Shown here in pieces: positions 9,811 through 19,797 of a stretch of DNA of 64,000 bases (the first letter of the stretch is position 1; each line of letters begins with the position of its first letter). The notes below the pieces were generated by a model. The model saw only the letters and a list, made by a program, of their open reading frames with translations, was not told where the DNA came from and did no database searches. Location: NCBI RefSeq assembly GCF_000143415.4, contig NW_003314374.1, positions 474,751 to 538,750 on the forward strand, read 5' to 3'. Origin of the DNA: Selaginella moellendorffii (taxonomy: Eukaryota > Streptophyta > Lycopodiopsida > Selaginellales > Selaginellaceae). The translations under genes were made by a program, and so were the position numbers.

Positions 9811-10309
9811 TCACTCGTCCTTGTGACGATTGACACATTCGTCACTGAGTGAAGCGCATCGCAGGAATCCATTGATGTTGCCAATGCAATCGTTGAGATC
9901 CAGAGTGCTTGCCACATACTCGCCATCGGTGTTCTTGCACTCGCCCTCCATCATGGTGCCCGACGTGAGATACTCAATCCCCCGGCAGTTCTCGAGCCCG
10001 TATGTGAACCTCTCCCCGCATTTGAGCTTCCCATCCTCGCCATAAGTGATGCACTTGGAGATATCAACGGCTGAATAGAACTTCCATCCCCTGTTGTTCA
10101 TGCATTCGGCTTCGAGCACTGGCCCCTTGACAAAAATGTCTTTGCAGCTGCCTGCAAAACCTTCACAAGCCTGCGAAAGAGTTCCAAGATCAGAAAACTC
10201 GAATTGACAAGATCATCTCACTTGCCTTGGACGTAGAAGCAGTCAGTGCTGCCACAAGCAGAAACAAGAGGAGCATAGAATTGCCAAGAGGAGAGGAAGA
10301 GGAAGCCAT
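9811..10309 (-). CDS. Secreted cyanovirin-N homology (CVNH) protein
   Basis: Exons 10226-10309 and 9811-10170 give 147 aa. Residues 1-27 are a clear signal peptide (MLLLFLLVAALTA). The rest shows two CVNH half-repeats: LEAECMNNRGWKFYSAVDISKCI, and then MEGECKNTDGEYVASTLDLNDCIGNINGFLRC, with the family's C...DG.Y..S..DLN.CIGN pattern and paired cysteines. CVNH proteins of fungi and ferns are mannose-binding lectins, so a secreted sugar-binding protein is the likely role. The intron has a GC donor (AAG then GCAAGT). Using the nearby GT instead would give an immediate stop, so the GC donor is the supported choice. Confidence 0.85.
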
Positions 10310-10434
10310 GATACCAGAAGGCGAGATCGCCTCGGATAATATAGTACTAGACTAGCAGGTTCTGGGTTCGAAACCATTGTTCCTAAGTTTCATATCCACA
10401 TCAATCTGCCAGCTACATGCACAACGATAACGCT

Positions 10435-10443
10435 AAACCCTAA
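10435..10443 (+). promoter_or_regulatory. Telo-box AAACCCTAA
   Basis: This is an exact plant telo-box between the CVNH gene and the LEA-like gene, about 215 bp upstream of the LEA start. Such boxes are common in promoters and leaders of plant genes, and any effect here is inferred. Confidence 0.4.
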
Positions 10444-10658
10444 ACCCCAAAGAGAATATTTTCAAGTATAAGCATATCCAGTTCCATCAACTTCTTACAC
10501 ACATCGACACTTGTCACCAGTGCAATCGACACGCGGCTGCACCATGCCTCAAAAAGGGCGAACTTGGAGCATTTGTGAGCGCGAAGAGAGAGAACGAACG
10601 GATTAATCGATCGATCGAAGCAAGCATTTCCAACGTTCACAGCATTCACGCAGCAACA

Positions 10659-11021
10659 ATGGCGTTTAGGTCAGTTCTCGTCGCCTCGAAGAAGAATGCC
10701 CTCGGTCATTTGCTCGTGAAGAAGGAGTTCCTGGCAACATCGCCTCTCCTGCTCAACAAGGAGGCGGGCACCGCCGAGTCCATGGCGCACAAGGTCGGGG
10801 ACAAGGTCGAGAAAGCCGGGGAGAACCTCAAGGAGACGGCCAAAGATTCTAAGGAACCGGCCGAGAGCGGAATGCGCGAACAGGTCAGGAGCGCCGCGGA
10901 GAAGATTGGCGACGCCACCGCGAGCGCGGGCGACAAGATCGAGCACTCGATGGAGAGCGAAGGCGGCGGCGAGGAGAAATCCAAGCTCAATCTCGAGGAC
11001 AAGCAAGTCCTCTCCAACTAA
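10659..11021 (+). CDS. LEA-like, probably mitochondrial, stress protein
   Basis: This single-exon frame of 120 aa starts at the ATG of MAFRSVLVASKKN. The first 35 residues are basic with Ser/Leu and almost no acid residues, as in a mitochondrial presequence. The rest is a hydrophilic, Lys/Glu/Ala-rich 11-mer-like helix (HKVGDKVEKAGENLKETAKD, then VRSAAEKIGDATASAGDKIE) typical of group 3/4 late-embryogenesis-abundant proteins, which protect membranes and proteins during drying. It ends with an acidic Gly-rich tail. A dehydrin follows on the same strand. Confidence 0.75.
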   Translation: MAFRSVLVASKKNALGHLLVKKEFLATSPLLLNKEAGTAESMAHKVGDKVEKAGENLKETAKDSKEPAESGMREQVRSAAEKIGDATASAGDKIEHSMESEGGGEEKSKLNLEDKQVLSN

Positions 11022-11195
11022 ACCCTCTTGTTAAATTAGGGTTCTTTGTAATCCGGCCAAGTTTCGCCACGTGTTATAACAAAGGCTATCTTTTCTAGTG
11101 AATTGAATTGAATTTAAAACAATAAAGTTTTTAACTCGTCGGTGGTTATACTGGCTTATTTATTCAATGGGCACCTGTCGCGTGGATTTGTCACA

Positions 11196-11256
11196 TACGT
11201 GGCAAAGATCGAGGTGCCATGCGTCGGCATCTCAGGGCCTCTCGATTTGTATAAGA
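11196..11256 (+). promoter_or_regulatory. ABRE-like TACGTGGC and TATA box of the dehydrin gene
   Basis: TACGTGGC at 11196-11203 is the core of an abscisic-acid response element and lies about 50 bp upstream of a TATAAG at 11250-11255. The dehydrin start codon is at 11387. The spacing fits a stress-induced promoter. ABA control is inferred from the motif. Confidence 0.5.
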
Positions 11257-11386
11257 GCTGAAAGCTCCGCACTCTGGAACTCATTCTATCTTCGATCGAT
11301 ATATCTGTTTTATCTAGATCTTTGGCTTTGTCTTGTTTTCTCGATCACAAGTTCTCTTCGCAGTTCTTTTGATTCTCGCAGCGCTC

Positions 11387-11809
11387 ATGGCCTCGATGAT
11401 GGAGAAGATTGGTGAGAAGTTCGGCAAGAAGGACGACGAGCACAACAAATTGGGCGGGCAGACGCACGAGACGCACGGACTGGGGCAGCAGACTCACGGT
11501 CAGGGCGCCGGCTATGGGCAGGAGGCCGGCTACGGGCAACACGGCCAGGGCGTCGGCCACGGGCAGGGCGTCGGTCACAACCCGGGATCTACTCCCTATG
11601 GCGCCACCACTGGCACCACCGGCACTGGTCACAACCCGGGATCTACTCCCTATGGCGCCACCACTGGCACAAACCCGACTAGCGGCCACACCGCTACCGG
11701 GCAGCCCCAGAAGAAGGAGGGGCTTATGGACAAGATCAAGAAGAAGAAGAACCAGCACAAGGAGCGCAAGGAGGGCGACAAGAGCAGCAGCAGCAGCGAA
11801 TCCGACTAG
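11387..11809 (+). CDS. Dehydrin (group 2 LEA protein)
   Basis: The frame encodes 140 aa. After MASMMEKIGEKFGKKDDEHN, the middle is Gly/His/Gln-rich (THGQGAGYGQ and HGQGVGHGQG) and carries a perfect tandem repeat (GHNPGSTPYGATTGT twice). Near the C terminus comes one K-segment (KKEGLMDKIKKKK), then a charged stretch and a terminal Ser run (SSSSSESD). Dehydrins are disordered proteins whose K-segments bind membranes during water loss. The Ser run usually marks a phosphorylation site but here sits after the K-segment, not before it. The start at 11387 was chosen because the longer frame begins without an ATG. Confidence 0.9.
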   Translation: MASMMEKIGEKFGKKDDEHNKLGGQTHETHGLGQQTHGQGAGYGQEAGYGQHGQGVGHGQGVGHNPGSTPYGATTGTTGTGHNPGSTPYGATTGTNPTSGHTATGQPQKKEGLMDKIKKKKNQHKERKEGDKSSSSSESD

Positions 11810-12078
11810 AGATGATAAAATTTCCTCTACTATGAATAAGTTTCCACCTGTGCTTTCTTCTTCAGATGCTGAAGAAAGAAGAGTAAAAAAAATGTAATGT
11901 TTTTCCTCTTTGTTTATAAAAAAAAACCGCATACTTTATTGTACAATGTGGAAAATGTGTTCCTCTCTCTTTTAAAAGTAGAATATTCTGTTGTTTGCAA
12001 CAAAATATTCCTCGGGATTTGATCGGCGCCGTTGCTACGGCTAGCGGCTGAGATTGGCTTCTTTGCCGGAGAGCAGGG

Positions 12079-12087
12079 TTAGGGTTT
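12079..12087 (-). promoter_or_regulatory. Telo-box in the leader of RPS11
   Basis: TTAGGGTTT lies 31 bp upstream of the RPS11 start codon, a position and motif characteristic of plant ribosomal-protein genes, where it supports high expression in dividing cells. Confidence 0.6.
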
Positions 12088-12117
12088 ATCGGCGGCTGCT
12101 GGAGGAGAGGAAGCGCT

Positions 12118-12950
12118 ATGGCGGAACAGGTATGCGTCGTCTGGATTGATCGCGCGCCGCATTGATCGATTTTTTCGTTGTGTAGACCGAGCGCGCCTTT
12201 CTCAAGCAGCACAAGGTCTTTCCCCTGTGAGTGGATCTATTTTTTTGCTAGCTTCGCGTGTCGGTGCTGAGGGTCTTTGTGTGATGGATCAGAGGGAAGA
12301 CGTCTGGGAAGAAGAAGAGGCCCGGCAAGGGCGGCAGTCGTTTCTGGAAGAACGTCGGGTTGGGCTTTAAGACCCCTCGCGAGGCGATCGAAGGTATAAC
12401 TCTCGGATGCGTTCTTGCTGGATCTGTGATCGATTTCTTCGTCTGTGGCTAGGCACCTACATCGACAAGAAGTGCCCATTCACCAGCGACGTGTCCATCC
12501 GTGGCCGAATCCTCACTGGAACTGTGGCTACAACCAAGATGACCCGGAGCATTATCGTGAGGCGAGATTACTTGCACTATGTGAAGAAGTATCAGAGGTG
12601 AGTGTTGGCCCAAGTTCTTCCAAGTTTCTTCTTTCGCCTCGCGATTCTCTCGCGATTCTCATCCAGAAAAATCTCTTTTTTTTCAGGTATGAAAAGAGGC
12701 ACTCAAACGTGGCAGCTCATGTGTCGCCGTGCTTTCGTGTCAAGGAAGGAGACAAAGTGATCCTCGGCCAGTGCAGGTTAGTCAAGATCGTAGCTATAAA
12801 TTAGATTGGAACAAAATTCTCTGTTCTCATTGATCGATCCATCTTTTGTTTGGCAGACCTCTTTCCAAGACGATCCGGTTCAATGTGCTCAAGGTGATCC
12901 CGCGAGGAGCCTCCGACGGTGGCGCGAAGAAGGTCTTCACGGCAGCTTAA
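12118..12950 (+). CDS. RPS11: 40S ribosomal protein S11 (uS17)
   Basis: Six exons (12118-12129, 12186-12226, 12293-12393, 12453-12597, 12687-12776, 12857-12950) give 160 aa. Conserved stretches are [91 protein letters not shown] and IGQCRPLSKT-type motifs near the end. It is a core protein of the small ribosomal subunit that binds 18S rRNA. All borders are GT-AG and the frame is intact. The four-codon first exon is as in other plant RPS11 genes. Confidence 0.97.
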
Positions 12951-13089
12951 GAGCTTTTTGTATCTTTCTTGAAAAACCAACGGCTGAGATTACTCTACGG
13001 GTGTTTGTTCGAAATCAATGCCTGCGATGCGTTCGAAGCTTGAGTCTTATGGGCTAGGGTTTTAGGAGCTGAGAGAATGTAGCGTCGCA

Positions 13090-14378
13090 ATGGAGCTTCC
13101 GCGATCGCCTGGGACAGCGTCGGCGCCTCTCTGGACGATCGCGGAAGAGGATGAGTTGCCAGAATCGGCCGCGCTTGTCAAAGATCGTCTTGTCTATGGC
13201 TCGGCAGGCTCGGATTTGCCGGAAGCGGTGTTGGATGATCGCAGGCAGGGAGATCGCGCTGAGAAATCCGGGATTTCGGCTCCAGATCGATGGTCCCCGG
13301 GGAGGAGGCTCAAGAAATCGCGCACGGCTCCAGCAATGACAAGCGATTACGGCAAGCGGTGCGGCGATGATGACAAGCCTAGGCTTGAATCGGCGGCACG
13401 CATCGCCAGGCAAGCGGCAATAGGATTTTGCATCTACATTGCGATCGGCGTGCTGATCTACGTGTGGAGGAATTCTCGGGCACAAGGACTCACACGCTCG
13501 TCGATGCCGTGTATTTCGGCATCGTGACGATGTGCACGATCGGGTATGGGGACATCGCGCCGGTTTCGTCCACCACGAAGCTCTACTGCTGCGTTTTCGT
13601 GGTGATTGGTATGGGATTCATCGACGTTTTGCTCAGTGGAATGGTCGCTTACATCCTGGAGAGGCAAGAGGAGCTTCTCATGAGCGCTGTGGAGGGTGGC
13701 CGCCATCAAACTGCGAGGCGCGTCTCTCGTCTTGGTTAACACGAGAGGTATGTTCTAGTTGGATCTCAAACACTTGCAAGGCTGAGAGTTTTTTTCTTTG
13801 TTTCTTTCAAGGACGTATGAGGAAGCGAATGAAGGTGGTTCTAGCACTGGGGGTGGTGATCGGGTGTGTGACTTTGGGGACTTTGGCTGTGCACAAGCTG
13901 GAGGAACTTAGCTGGGTGGACTCCTTCTACTTGTCGTGCATATCGGTGACGACGGTGGGATATGGCGACCACGCGTTCGAGAGCCTGGCGGGAAGGCTGT
14001 TTGCTTCGATGTGGCTGCTGATAAGCAGCTTGGCTGTCGCTCGGGCTTTTCTATTTCTCGCAGAAGCCAGGATTGCGAGGAGGAACAGGCTGATTGCCAA
14101 GTGGGTGCTTACGAGAGAAATGACGGTCGGTGATCTAGTTGCAGCGGATATTGACAACAATGGCTTTGTCAGGTATGCGCCATCCATTATCTACGTTTGC
14201 TAAAACACTGCCTTTTTTGTTCTTTCTTTGCAGCAAATCCGAGTTCGTGGTTTATAAGCTAAAAGAGCTCGGCAAGATTTCTCAAGACGATATAATGGAA
14301 GTCTGTCGCCAGTTCAATATTATGGACCGTGATAATTCTGGAAGAATCACCTTGTCCTGCCTCAGTGATGCAGTTTGA
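13090..14378 (+). CDS. Two-pore K+ channel (TPK), frame broken twice as given
   Basis: TPK channels are four-helix, two-pore K+ channels, often in the vacuolar membrane. Visible are an N-terminal KKSRTAP site resembling the 14-3-3 motif of TPKs, a first helix (IGFCIYIAIGVLIYVW), pore 1 with TIGYGDIAP, the next helix, pore 2 with TTVGYGDHAF, and two C-terminal EF-hands (ADIDNNGFVSKSEF and MDRDNSGRITL). Exons end at 13747 and 14172 with GT-AG introns. The first exon is not in one frame: one base is missing near 13455-13470 and a compensating shift occurs near 13700-13720, after which the original frame resumes. Everything else looks functional. The cause could be sequencing error or a recent pseudogene. 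Confidence 0.85.
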
Positions 14379-14739
14379 AGCCCATTTGCTAGGCCTTTCT
14401 TGTCGACAGCACGTAAGTTTCTGCGGATACGGTTTCATACACGAACTAACCATACTTCTCTTTTCAGAGGTTTGCTGGCAATTTTTTATTCACTAGCGAA
14501 TGAGTTATGCACTCTTTAGAGCAGTTTACAGGTCCGGCTAGTCAGTGTGACTGCTAGAAACAACGAGGGGCAAGTGGTGAGCACAGTGATTAGATTCCGT
14601 GAAACAGTGCAGCAAGGGATTTTAGCAGAAGGAAGGATTATCCTATCTACTGCGGGCACTAGTTGCACGTTTACGTGCGGACAAAGTTGAAGTATGCAAG
14701 GATGAGTTTACGGACGTTTTTAGCAGCACTTCTCTGCGG

Positions 14740-15400
14740 ACGTTGAAAGAGGTGTTACACGCAAGCATGGTGGAGGCAAGAGCAGTGTTCGACAATATGT
14801 TCGAAACTTTGGTACTGGGCTATGCGGTGACAATTAGTAGCGGACCTTTGTTTGCTGCACTTACGGCCTGTAGAGGGCACGGAAGAAGCAAGACTAGAGC
14901 GTGGACAAAGTCTGAAGAAGCGAAAGGGATGTGAAGCTGCAAAAGCCAATTGTTGTGCAACATCTTCGTGGGAAACACTCGGCTGATATGTGTGGACGTA
15001 TGGAGGACAGATTGCTCCGCGACAGAGTGGTCTCATAGAACGCTTTGCTGCTGGGATATGTGAGCAACGACTTGGCTCTGGATCTATTCCCGTATATCGA
15101 GTTCTACGAAGGCCGCACTCAGGGTTTGTGCAAGCTTGGCCAACTTAGAGCAGGCTTGTAAAGACGAGGAACTTGGGCACAGGGATGTATGGCCGACGCT
15201 CGCAAAGTTTTGGAAGTTATGGTTACGCATGACGTGGATACTGGGCTACATGGAGAATGAGCTCGCTCTGGAGCTTTTGAAACGGATGCAGTCAACTGGT
15301 TGCTCGAAGTCCACAACTTGATGCTGCTCTCGTGGCCTGCGGAAAATTGGTGGATATGATGGTCGGAAGAACGGAGGTTCTTAGACGTGAACATGAGAAC
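14740..15400 (+). pseudogene. Decayed PPR gene
   Basis: Stop-ridden frames still show pentatricopeptide-repeat text: MVEARAVFDNM, LGYAV, LFAALTACRGHG, a second-frame SNDLALDLF, NELALELLKRMQSTG and LDAALVACGKLVDM. The order and spacing fit three or four PLS-type repeats with several indels. The stretch from 14450 to 14740 may be part of the same relic. The intact PPR gene at 41891-43687 belongs to the same superfamily. Confidence 0.6.
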
Positions 15401-15529
15401 AAGAAGACAGCCTGCCTGGTGAGGTGAACGAGCCATCAAGTTGTTTGCGTCGAACTCCCTAAGAAGTGATCCTCAAGCTTTTCGATGAGAAACTGAAAAG
15501 AGCTTTTCGACAAAATGGACGACTATTTT

Positions 15530-16640
15530 CGGCTAGTGGGGTTTGCTTAGAGCAAATGTCCACTGTGCGGGGGAACGGAGGCTGAGTGGGTCGAATCGGT
15601 TCTTTCTTTTCGGCCTCCCGATCATAGCTGGGTCCGTCACTGGCTACGTTGGCATCGCTCAGATCGTTGCTGGGAGGTAACAAGTATTCTTCTTTCACTT
15701 TGATTGATTTTCTGGGATTCTAGAACTGAGGTTGTCCACGAGCGCAACGAGAGGGATTGGGAGCTTCTAAAGGTGACGCAGGCGCTTTCCAAGGAGGGGG
15801 TTCTCAAGAACTTCAAGCAAAGCAAACCCACCACACTCGAGGAAGACTTCAAGGTGATTGCTCTTGATATTTGCTGATGCCAGTAAGATGTAATTGTTTC
15901 TGGAATGCAGGCAATCCAGCAGCAAGTAGACATCAACAATTTCGAGTACGAGAAAGTTCCACGGCCCGGAGAGAAAGCCGACAGGTGAATGGTATATCAA
16001 GCGATCGATCAACCTTTCCATTCAGTCTTTTTGCCTGGATAGGATCACGAGAAACGCAAGTGTCAAGGAACACAGAGGTTTATGCAATTCGTGGGAGCGA
16101 TCTCAAACATAGTCGCATTTGGTGAGTGAATATTTTGGATTCTCAATCTGAATCGCTGACAGTCGCGAACTACAAATCCAGGGGTGTGTGTTATTTGGGC
16201 GTGTCTCCCCGAACCTTGGCTTCATTACCTTGGAATAACGTCCTATCCTGACAAGTAAGCTTTGGAAATCTACAAAGTTTTTTTACTGTTAGCTCACAGG
16301 TATTGGGCTATTGTGGTCCCTAGGCTTTTTATGCTTGCGATTCCGTTTGTTCTTCTCATTTACGCGAGTTTGAACCATCTGGCAACACCCCCAGCTTCGT
16401 CCTTGAACACCTTGTTTGGTAAATTGGATGATACAATCTATCCTCTTTTTTCTTATTGATAAGTGGCACATTCTAGATGATCACACGCGGGAGCCAGTAA
16501 CAGTTGCTGGTGGACAGGCAATTCAGCCCATCGGGGATTTGCCGTTCGTTCAAGTGAATCGGGCAATGTTTGTGAAACCTCTCGGATGAGGTCATGTGAA
16601 AACTTGTGATCAAGAAGGATCATTAAAGGAGTTTTTTTAA
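15530..16640 (+). pseudogene. Broken inverted copy of the COX16-like/PIG-P pair
   Basis: The sequence copies 5060-6190 in reverse orientation, introns included, beginning with GGTTTGCTTAGAGCAAATGTCC and ending past the PIG-P stop. Breaks: about 10 bases are lost near the start of the COX16-like exon 1 (at about 15578), so the frame is gone after seven codons. In the PIG-P part about 8 bases are missing near 16070 and one is added near 16085. The remaining exons keep high identity, including LNHLATPPASSLNTLF and the C-terminal exon. Because introns are kept, this is a DNA-level duplication, not a retrocopy. Confidence 0.9.
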
Positions 16641-17315
16641 AGAACTATGTCAACAAGATGGTGGTAATCTAAATAACTATCTGCAAGATCTTTTACTTTA
16701 TATGAGGAGCTGACCACGAAGGATGTGAAATTGATTCTGTTCTATCCATGAGGATTGACATGTAGGCGCTGACGAGTGAAATATAGTGTAGGCAGTGAGA
16801 GTAGGGGTAAGCTGCTACAAGACTTTCCGAAAACAAGTATTATTATTAAGGAAAGAATGAGTTTACATATTTTGTCCTCAGCCTTTGAGTTCTTTAAAGT
16901 ACATAAGGACTTTGGCATTGCTTTGGCACAATAAACTCCTCTAGAATGCTCCCATTCACATGGTTGGGCTGGTAAGTATTATTCTAAAAGCAGTTATTTA
17001 TTTATTTATTTACCCCAGAAATAGAAATCATATTTTGTATAGAGTTAAATTTAAAAATTTTAAACATCAGTTTTTCTAAGTACTTCTAGAACTTATTGGT
17101 TTTTCTAAGTACTTCTAGAAGAACTTGGACTATAATAACATTGTAGTCATTGGAGGCATTAAACCACCGGTGAATTCATCCAAGCCAACCTACCCTCTCC
17201 GTACTCTCTTGGTCTAAGTGAGAAAAATGTAAAGGGTGTTTGACAAGATGGACCTATCCTCTTACATATTATAAATCTTACACACCCAGAGCTCTAGTCA
17301 CTTGCAAATTTAACG
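16641..17315. other. AT-rich spacer with a short direct repeat
   Basis: No gene is seen. At 17071-17122 the unit GTTTTTCTAAGTACTTCTAG occurs twice in tandem, about 33 bp apart. A run of TTTA repeats lies near 16998. The end of the spacer is the promoter of the HOTHEAD-like gene. Confidence 0.5.
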
Positions 17316-18925
17316 ATGATGAGATTGATATGTTTTGCTACTTTACTCTCAGTTGTGTATTCTGGATATAACTTGAACTCCTCCAATTTTATCAAAGAGG
17401 CATCTACTATTTCTGAGTTAGAAGAGTATGATTACATTATCGTTGGAGGAGGAACTGCCGGATGTCCATTAGCAGCTACACTTTCTGAGTATTTCAAGGT
17501 ACTTGTTCTAGAACGTGGAGGTTCACCATATAGAAATCCAAATATTACACAACAATCAAATATTGCAAATGCCCCACGCCAAGACCCTGCATTTCAACAA
17601 TTCACATCTGAGGACGGGGTTGCTAATCTTCGAGCAAATGTATTGGGTGGAGGGAGCAGTGTAAATGGAGGGTTTTATTCTCGTGCAGAGTTGAGCTTTC
17701 TTCGCCAAGCAAAGCTAGATGAAACAACTGTGAATAAGTCATATGCTTGGGTCGAAAAGGTTGTAGCATTTGAACCAACTTACAAAAATGCATTTCAAGC
17801 TGCTACTCGTACTGCTCTTGTAACAGTTGGGGGTATAATTCCAGAGTATAATTTTACATATGATGATGTAATTGGAACTAAGACAGCAGGAATTACATTT
17901 GATCCCAATGGACACCGCCATCCATCCCCAGATTTGCTTTTTGAATATGCGAATCCTCACAACATTCTGGTTCTTTTACATGCAACTGTGGAAAGGATCA
18001 TTATAAGAAATAAAGGTACTTAAGAAATTAGTTATTTAATGCTTTATATTTATATTCTGATTTAGGATCCGCAAAGTTAGCATTTGGAGTTATGTTTAAA
18101 GACAATATTGGTCAAATTCACACTGCAATATTAAATGAGAAAACTGGAGGTGAAGTAATAGTTTGTGCAGGTGCTCTTGGAAGTCCACAATTACTAATGC
18201 TAAGTGGAATTGGCCCAATAGAACATCTTAAACCCCTTGGTATTAACTTGGTACTGAATTCTCCTCAAGTTGGAAAAGAGATGAGAGATAATCCATCAGG
18301 AGGTATGGTATTACTATCTCCAATTCCACTTGGTAATTTTTGGAGTCCTCTTACTGTTGGAGTTGCAAGTGCTGGCTTTTTAGTGGAAACAATGGGACTT
18401 GGAACTTCAGGTCAGCTTTTAGTGAAAGTTAAAGGTCCACAATCTTTTGGAGAACTGCTTCTCAAATCCAAAAATGCAAGTGAAACTCCATCTGTGAGGT
18501 TTAACTACTTTAAAAGCCCAGAGGATATACAAAGATGTGTTGCTGGAATAAACACCTTAGAGGAGATGGCTTTATCAAGTGTTTTTGCACCCTATCGATA
18601 TGATAACCAAACGCTGCCATCAGGAGGTACTGTTTTATTGCCAAATCGACGGAATTCTTTGTTCCTAAAGAGCATCAACAGCACTATAGCTGATTATTGC
18701 AAGAAAAATATTGGAACATTTTATCATTATCATGGTGGCTGCCTGAAAGGTGAAGTTATCGATGATAACTACAAGGTTATTGGTACCAATAATTTACGAG
18801 TTGTAGATGGCTCTACGTTTAAATCCTCTCCAGGGACAAACCCTCAAGCTACAGTGATGATGTTAGGACGATATGTGGGAACTAAATTACTTCTGGAGAA
18901 AGAGAAAAAGAAAAATAAATGTTAG
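17316..18925 (+). CDS. HOTHEAD-like GMC flavoprotein oxidoreductase, secreted
   Basis: Two exons (17316-18015, 18066-18925) give 519 aa. An N-terminal hydrophobic signal (LICFATLLSVVYS) is followed by the FAD-binding motif YDYIIVGGGTAGCPLAATLS, the GMC signature LGGGSSVNGGFYSRA, a second signature GALGSPQLLMLSGIGP, and the C-terminal catalytic region with HYHGGC and SPGTNPQATVMMLGRY. Plant relatives act in cuticle fatty-acid oxidation (HOTHEAD) or as mandelonitrile-lyase-like enzymes. The protein is slightly shorter than HOTHEAD (about 580-600 aa) and ends in a Lys-rich tail. The gene is clearly richer in A/T than its neighbours, as if it had a different recent history. Confidence 0.9.
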
Positions 18926-19084
18926 ACTCAATTAAATAATATGATAATAAAACGAATTTTTCCGTCTTTGCCTTTATTTCTTCTTAGGTGTCGCAAATCG
19001 CTCCAGCGGTGGCGCCCCTAGAGCCTTCTCTTTTCACTGCATACGTAAGGGATTCTAGCAGAGCAGGAGATGGAGAGTTCTGAT

Positions 19085-19480
19085 GAGCCTTAAATTTTCT
19101 TCCCGTTTGATGACCAACCGAGACAAGCCGGCAGAGACGAAGAAGAAATGCTGTGGTTTCTTTGACAATCCGGAAGATTATTCGCCGCAGAGAAAGGAGA
19201 GAGAAGCGAACGAATTTCTCTACGTCCTGCTCTTGGATCGTGAAAAATTCTATGCGTCAACTAAGGTTCGCGTGGTTCTCTTTAGCTGGCTCTTGACACC
19301 CTGGCTTGCGTAGCCGTACTCGGTGCTTCCAGGATCAAAAAGAAGAAGTCGTCGAGCTGACTCCTTCCTTGTTTTTCAATCACAGCTTTTTCCAGATGGA
19401 TGCAAAAGAGTGCCTTTCTAAGGAAGCAGCGGCTGCAAAAGAGTGGTGGCTTTCCTGATACATCTCGGCTAGACACTTGG
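19085..19480 (+). pseudogene. Fragment of the DDX11 helicase gene, inverted
   Basis: This matches the coding strand of the helicase gene at 27692-30638 in pieces. First comes the part encoding [19 protein letters not shown]. Then, after an internal loss of about 250 bp, it matches the end of exon 2, the following intron (TGGTTCTCTTTAGCTGGCTC), exon 3 (GTGCTTCCAGGATCAA), the next intron and the start of exon 4. Intron sequence is preserved, so DNA rather than mRNA was copied. Frames are broken. Confidence 0.85.
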
Positions 19481-19636
19481 AACGCGTCCTTACTATGGGC
19501 ACACAACCTATCTCTCGACCTTCGAGGTTCTATAACTCAACCTGTGTGGTCTTTCGATACAAAGGAATGAACCTTTGGCTAGACGAGAACTATTTGGTAA
19601 GACTTGAAATTAAAACCAAGATCAATTATGTGCTGA

Positions 19637-19717
19637 GTTGAGATGGCCGAGTTGGTCCAAGGCGCCAGATTAAGGTTCTGGTCCGTAAGGGCGTGGGTTC
19701 GAATCCCACTCTCAACA
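19637..19717 (+). tRNA. tRNA-Leu (AAG)
   Basis: The class II tRNA folds with acceptor GTTGAGA/TCTCAAC, a D-arm with GGCCGAGTTGGTCCAAGGC, anticodon stem CCAGA/TCTGG with loop TTAAGGT (anticodon AAG), a long variable arm and T-arm GGGTTCGAATCCC. A TTTT stretch follows at about 19728. It has no intron. Confidence 0.95.
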
Positions 19718-19797
19718 GGTGAAATCGTTTTCTCGATTGTAAGACAAATGGCGGTATTTTAGGATTTGATGACGCTTGCCAAGTTGCCACCTTCAAG

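Noticed and set aside
11345-11932. Long antisense frame across the dehydrin gene
   Set aside because: It arises from the repetitive Gly/Gln/His codons of the dehydrin read backwards. No homology or start context.
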